DNA of 64,000 nucleotides, taken from the NCBI GenBank assembly GCA_001972305.1, contig BDDD01000553.1:250955-314954 (forward strand), read 5' to 3'. Made by a program: the position numbers and the translations under genes. Shown piece by piece: positions 59,329 to 64,000 of this stretch. This DNA comes from Cephalotus follicularis. Its lineage: Eukaryota; Streptophyta; Magnoliopsida; Oxalidales; Cephalotaceae. Every line of letters starts with the position of its first letter. Positions within the stretch are counted from its first letter, which is position 1. The notes below the pieces were generated by a model. The model worked only from the letters and a program-made list of their open reading frames with translations, searched no databases and was not told the DNA's origin.

Positions 59329-60769
59329 TGTTGGGAGCGCACGGCTCAGGCGCAGCGGAAGACTTTACAATTCGGACTTGGTGGTTAAGAGCCGATTAAC
59401 TTTAAAATTCTCTCAATTGGTTAATCCCCAAGCAATGGGATGCCCTAAGCTAAGTCCAAAAGGTCCCAATAAATGCCAAGGAACATCTAATCAACATACA
59501 ATTAAACCGAAACCATAAACCCAAGCGTAAGGGCACAACGGGTTGATAAAGCTAGGGTTGCCATAAACCCTGGAATTGGACACTAACAATGGCTCACAGG
59601 GTACAACACACAAAACCCTAGCCATAGCCCAATCAACCCTCACCCACATCATCCCTAACCATAAGAGATGAAACACAAAACAACACAAGGGAAAACCATT
59701 GTGGTTTTGCCAAGGGTTTCACACACCCACATCAAGACCCACTGCCATGGCACCACAAGAGGGGGAAGAAATGGATTCTTACCAGAGGTGAAGACTCCTT
59801 CCTTCAATAAAGCTCCCTCTACACTTTACCCAAAAAAAAAACCCAAGCTCCTCCAAGCAAATCCTTAAGCCACGTATGAGGAGGATGAAGGAAAAGTGTT
59901 TAAACCTAGTCTAAATCACTCTAGGTAAAGATAAGAAGCAGTGTGTAAGTTATCTCCACCTATTATGACGTTTGAGTGGTGAAAGGAGGCTTAGAAATGG
60001 ATGCTTTAACGCACCAGGCGACACAGGCATTGACGCGTAGGAGATAGGCGTCGACGCATACGAGAGCAGGTAGAAGAGATCACACGGGATGGAAGAGAGA
60101 GAAAGAAAGAGTAAAAGTGTGTTCCTCGAGTTTCTCTCAAACTAGTTATAGTACTGGCTTTCTCTCTCCTACTGTAGCGCGCATCAGGCTACTTATGCGT
60201 CAACGCCCAGGATAGGCATCGGCGCCTTGTGTCTCACATTACGAAAAGGCATCAATGCAAAACATAATATGAAACAAGGGCCTAGTCCATTTGTCTTTGC
60301 GTAAACACAAAAACCCTATGCATCAAAGTGTAAAGCCCCTGGTTTTTCCAGTGTTAACGCAATGCTCTCCATAGTGTCAACGCCCAACAGACTTTCTAGT
60401 TTAGAAGTCGAAGTGATGCCCTCTTGGCATCGACGTGAAAAGCTACTGATTTTTCTAGTGTTAACACAATCCCTTCACGTCAACGCCCAGCAGCCCAACT
60501 AGACATAGGCATCAACGCATACTCATAACGTCGACGCCAAAGACAAAGAATAATCTCTTATGTTTCCAAATAAGCCTTCGCATGGAATATTTCATCGTGG
60601 CATTGCGCGGACCTAAATCCAGGTAAATGAAATACTAACTAGCCAAACAACATCTTCCCTAATGTTGTCCTTTCAATAAATGATATTTGTCCCACCACAT
60701 ATCAACCTGTTCAAAGTCAGGTAGGACCCGAAAGCATGTTGATCTCTCAGGGACACCCCTAATCCAACA
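59329..60769 (-). repeat. 5' LTR of copia copy F (1.44 kb)
   Basis: In reverse it begins TGTTGGATTAGGGGTGTCCC at 60769 and ends GCTCCCAACA at 59329. Compared with the copy E LTR, about 1.1 kb near the 5' end is missing. It holds a motif array at 60018-60545 and AAACCCTAG telo-box-like words near 59550-59650. Its outer end lies in the gag zinc-knuckle region of gypsy element D. Confidence 0.83.
60018..60545. repeat. motif array in the LTR of copia copy F
   Basis: About twelve copies of GGCRTCRACGC(C) type in plus reading, with a perfect GCGTCGACGC at 60048-60057 and ACGTCGACGCC near 60530. Others lie near 60028, 60200, 60222, 60247, 60372, 60425, 60473 and 60512. It is the reverse-strand counterpart of the copy E array, at the same place in the LTR. 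Confidence 0.85.
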
Positions 60770-62109
60770 TGGTCTTGATGAAAATCTCCTGGAAACTAAC
60801 CCATACCCTGTTCCCGTTGACTCCCAGAACCATATCGTTCATGAGGACACTCTCTAACCATATGATATGAAGCTCAACAAGCCATACACTTGCCAGCCTT
60901 CCACCAGCAATCATCAGATACGTGATTCGTGCATTGACAATGCACGCATGGGTCAAAGGAAACCTTAATACCACTACTGGCAAGTCTAGAGTGACCTCCC
61001 TGGGCTGCCATTCTCCTATGCTCCCTCTGTCAAAATCCACGGCTTCGTATTCTCTATTGGGTTCCTCTAAACTGTTCTCCCAGGCCTGTAATTATGGTCA
61101 GACTATCGATAGCTTGAGGTGAACCACTCTGTCTAGGGCCGCTATTCCCGAATCTCTGGGACTTACTACTACTCCCAGAACTCCTCCCTGATTGCCAACC
61201 TATAGAAGCAGACCTATTGCTACCACTCTGAATCCTCATGTTGTAAAATTCTTCAGCCACGGATTCAAGCTCCCTAGCTCTGTAAGCTAATTCATAGGAG
61301 GATGCTGATCGAAATGGTACTAACCCTTGTCTAATGTCCGGCCTGAGTCTACCAAAGAACTCCTTGGCTTTTCTTGCCTGAGTACCCACCAAATGAGGGA
61401 CAAACCTCGCTAATTCAATGAACTTAGTTTCATATTGAGTTACAGACATATCACCTTGCGTTAGGCTAAGGAATTCAGCCTCCTTCTCGTCAAGGTTAAT
61501 CTCAGGTGGATACTTCCCGTTAAACTCCATGACAAACATATCCCAAGATCTTACCACCCCTGGTTCTTCCCAGGAGGTTTTAGCCATCCTCCACCACAAC
61601 TTTGCTTCACCTCGGAGCATACTAGCGATAAAAGCAATCTTCTGAGAATCTGTACACCCTAGGAACTCAAATATCTTATCCATTTGTGTTATCCATTCTT
61701 TGGAAGCAACGACATATGAATCCCCTGAGACATGTGGAGGATATAGCTCGAAGAACCTAATTAAAGAATCATCTCTGAGTCTAGGATGACCTACTGATCT
61801 CCTTGCTGCCTCAACACGCCAAGCCGGTCTTACTATTGGGGTTTGTTCTGGTGCTTCTACTGCACGCGTAACCGGTCTCCCAACGGGGGTTTGTTCTATT
61901 GTAGCCCCTTGACGCCGCATAAATGCGTTCGCTCTGTTCATCAAAGAACGCATTTCCTTCAGAAAACCTCTGGATTCTCCTCAGTTAGGAGTTGCATTTT
62001 CTGCTTCTTTGGTCATACATTGCTGTACTGCAGCTCTGGTAGATTGAGTCTGTCTAATGGTCGGCCCTGTTCTACCTCCTTTTGCGGCATTTTCGCGATG
62101 ACCTTCCAT
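60770..62109 (-). pseudogene. gag of gypsy element D
   Basis: Starts at about 62109 (MEGHRENAAKGGRTG). A linker lies around 61950, and the capsid domain (Retrotrans_gag) at about 61780-61240: ELYPPHVSGDSYVVASKEWI, IAFIASMLRGEAKLWWRMAK, EFNGKYPPEINLDEKEAEFL, VTQYETKFIELARFVPHLVG, GRLRPDIRQGLVPF. A basic SGSSSKSQRFGNSGPRQSG stretch follows, then two zinc-knuckle-like CxxC...C groups near 60950-60850. Mostly readable, with a few disruptions. It is cut at 60769 by copia F, and no protease or pol follows. Confidence 0.88.
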
Positions 62110-62159
62110 ACCTACCTTGTATAAGAGGCAAAAGTCAGCTATCGATTTCCACAATCATA

Positions 62160-63456
62160 ATCCAAGACAATTATAAAACCACAATTCATCAATTTTATTT
62201 TAGTATTCAGCTCGATTTAATTTAACTTTCCCATCGATATGATCGGTATATCCGTCTGACCGAGTGGAGGAAGTAAATTTTTAATTTAATATTTCAATTA
62301 AGCAGTTTTATGCTCGTTGCAACCGTTTATTTTATCAACTCAATTTAATTTAACTTTCCCATCGATATGATCGGTATATCTGTCTGACCGAGTGGAGGAA
62401 GTTAATTTTTAATTTAATATTTCAATTAAGCAATTTTTATGCTCGATATTTAAATAACCTATTTGTATATATCTTTTATAATTATTACGTTCCTGTATTT
62501 TAAATTTCTGCCAATATTCGTGGTAAATGTCTATATTAAATTTATGTAAATTCTTAAATTCTATGTTGAATTGCTGTCGATTTCTTAACAAAATTCTGTA
62601 TTATTATTTTAAAATATTTCAGTTTGAAATATAAATTCTGGAAAAATGTTGTACAAAATTATTTATGAATCACTCAACGTATCAAGAAATGATTATTTTT
62701 ATGAAATGAGAAAAGGTAACAAACTGAGATGAACAACGACTGGATTGCGATCCAGGGTGGATTAATCTAGTAAAAGATTAATGTGAAAGAGCGGAGAGTG
62801 CTCTCGGACATGCATGTGATGTAAGGATAGTAATCGGGGAGTGCACAATGCCCCGGTGAAGCAATGGTTCAACAGGGTTATTTAAGTTTATAAACCCCTC
62901 AGTATTTATGAAACATTCTGATTCATGAGATATGATCAGAAAAGAAATGAATGAATGTGAAATATACTGATTTTATAAAAATACCAGAAAATGAATTTCA
63001 ATAATGTTTTATTACGATAATTCTTACTGAGCTATTTTGGTGCTCACTCCTTTCAATGTTTTTGTTTTCAACTAAAATTTTCCAGGAAAAGATTGAACGT
63101 GGAAAGTCGAGCTTTGGCAGAAGCTCATAAGTGATAATTTTGAGAAGAAATTATGTTACGAATTATGTTACGAAATATAATTTGTGTAATAATTTATGAC
63201 ATTATAAACTAATGTTTTACGCTGTATAATGCCTTATGATAGATCCTGTGGAGATGTAAGAGGTTGACTATAATTGTTATAATGTATGATGATTTAAATA
63301 AAAGTATAATTTTTTAATGCTTAATATGTCAAGTTATTTATAGATATTAGTAATTAGTATGATTGTTAAAGGATTAGAGGTTTCACCCCCACGTAACGCA
63401 CCGAATCCCCGAAGTTCGCTTTGAGCATAAAATGGACTCGGATCTGGGGCGTTACA
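62160..63456 (+). mobile_element. partial long LTR, gypsy-type, plus strand
   Basis: It ends GATCTGGGGCGTTACA at 63456, exactly where the 5' LTR of element D resumes. The AATTTTCCAGGAAAAGATTG block near 63080 and the general layout match the 3' parts of the other long LTRs. The left edge is not resolved (somewhere between 62110 and 62210) and no target duplication was found; 136 bases of the host LTR are also missing. It is therefore probably a truncated insertion with a local deletion. No coding region and no TCGA array. Confidence 0.55.
62215..62445. repeat. 128-bp-period tandem duplication
   Basis: Two direct copies about 100 bases long (62215-62316 and 62343-62445), each containing TTTCCCATCGATATGATCGG and GACCGAGTGGAGGAAGT, at a period of 128. 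They differ at only a few positions, so the duplication is recent relative to the LTR. Confidence 0.85.
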
Positions 63457-64000
63457 AATAGAATAATTAAATCGAATAAAAAAAAACACTTAAAATCTCT
63501 AGAAAATCGGATCTGAAGTATTCGTTTATAGGACTTAACCCCCTGTAAAGAAAAACTCAATTTATATATCCACACTCCCGAAGGAGGAATCAGCAGTTTA
63601 TATATATGGGCTCAGCCCTCAGCAATCACACCTTACTAAGAACTATATCATTATAACAACTCAAATGATGGACATGTCCCTGTCTAATACATCAACACAC
63701 ATATCATAAGCACTGCCACAAGTTGGCAGGTCGATAGCTGAAATAAAACATCTCTTATACATCTTTAGATTTGTCTCTTATACACAACAAGTCTTATATA
63801 TCAGTACAGTTCAACCATAAACATGAGGCCCCTTTTATCCAACTCTTTATAAGCAAATCCATACACAATTGGCTAACAAAATCTGCTATAGAAAACACGT
63901 CCTTCTAAGCTTACCTCACTGCAGTCCATCACCTGGGCCTAACCCATTCCATCACAAGGAAATGGGTCAGCGACATATGGTCGTGTAGGTATACTATATG
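63457..64000 (-). repeat. 5' LTR of gypsy element D, start of the visible part
   Basis: Matches 42395-42935 over its full visible length (for example CACACTC..CGAAGGAGGAATCAG and TCATTATAACAACTCAAATG), with an identity above 90% by eye. It runs off the window. Confidence 0.88.

Larger units (their letters stand above)
42259..64000 (-). mobile_element. Ty3/gypsy element D, 3' LTR to partial 5' LTR, gag only
   Basis: Minus-strand element inserted in copia C gag: 3' LTR 42259-45382, its purine tract 45383-45420, gag 60770-62109, and part of the 5' LTR from 63457 to beyond the window. Sequence 63457-64000 matches 42395-42935 closely, which pairs the two LTRs. Inside it sit the rearranged copia block 45456-60769 and a further LTR ending at 63456. 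No pol is found between gag and the 3' end, so it was either a gag-only, helper-dependent element or it lost pol before or with the copia insertion. Broken in several places. Confidence 0.75.

Overview
This window reads as nuclear DNA of a flowering plant with a repeat-rich genome. The species cannot be named from sequence alone. I see no convincing host gene, rRNA, tRNA gene, operon or bacterial feature. Nearly all of it is explained by a nested stack of transposable elements: one En/Spm-type CACTA DNA transposon, one Athila-like and one Tekay-like (chromodomain) Ty3/gypsy element, a gypsy element with gag but no pol, at least five Ty1/copia copies, and several very long solo or partial LTRs. 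Such nesting is typical of gene-poor plant heterochromatin.

Layout. 1-963: 3' end of an LTR carrying a short-motif array. 964-16305: a CACTA element whose two genes (TNP2-like, and Transposase_24-like) are degenerate. It is interrupted by a 2.86-kb LTR (4476-7331) and by an Athila-like element (7879-15567, flanked by the 5-bp duplication GAGGC). 16306-19506: a copia remnant on the minus strand. 19507-27640: a plus-strand copia element whose 5' LTR holds a 2.7-kb solo LTR (20053-22777, duplication ACCTG). 27641-28654: part of a minus-strand LTR. 28655-40224: a minus-strand Tekay-like element whose 5' LTR holds another solo LTR (37059-39701, duplication TCTAC). 40225-42258: the start of a plus-strand copia, cut inside gag. 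42259-64000+: a minus-strand gypsy element containing a rearranged block of two copia copies in inverted orientation (45456-60769) and a further partial LTR (to 63456).

The most unusual signal is a family of short motif arrays inside several of these LTRs. Each array is a cluster of 10-18 bp near-palindromes with a TCGA/GTCGAC core, separated by unrelated spacers. Related forms (GCGTCGACGC, AAAGACRTCGACGYCTTT) occur in LTRs of different retrotransposon families. A sister pair of LTRs carries different motif versions (GACGTCGACGTC-like versus ACCAGTCGACTGGT-like) at two matching positions each. The motifs lie around putative promoters and look like recurrently exchanged or homogenised regulatory sites. 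All retroelement copies are fossils with disrupted coding regions. Sequence identities and ages quoted are by-eye estimates from short stretches, not computed alignments.
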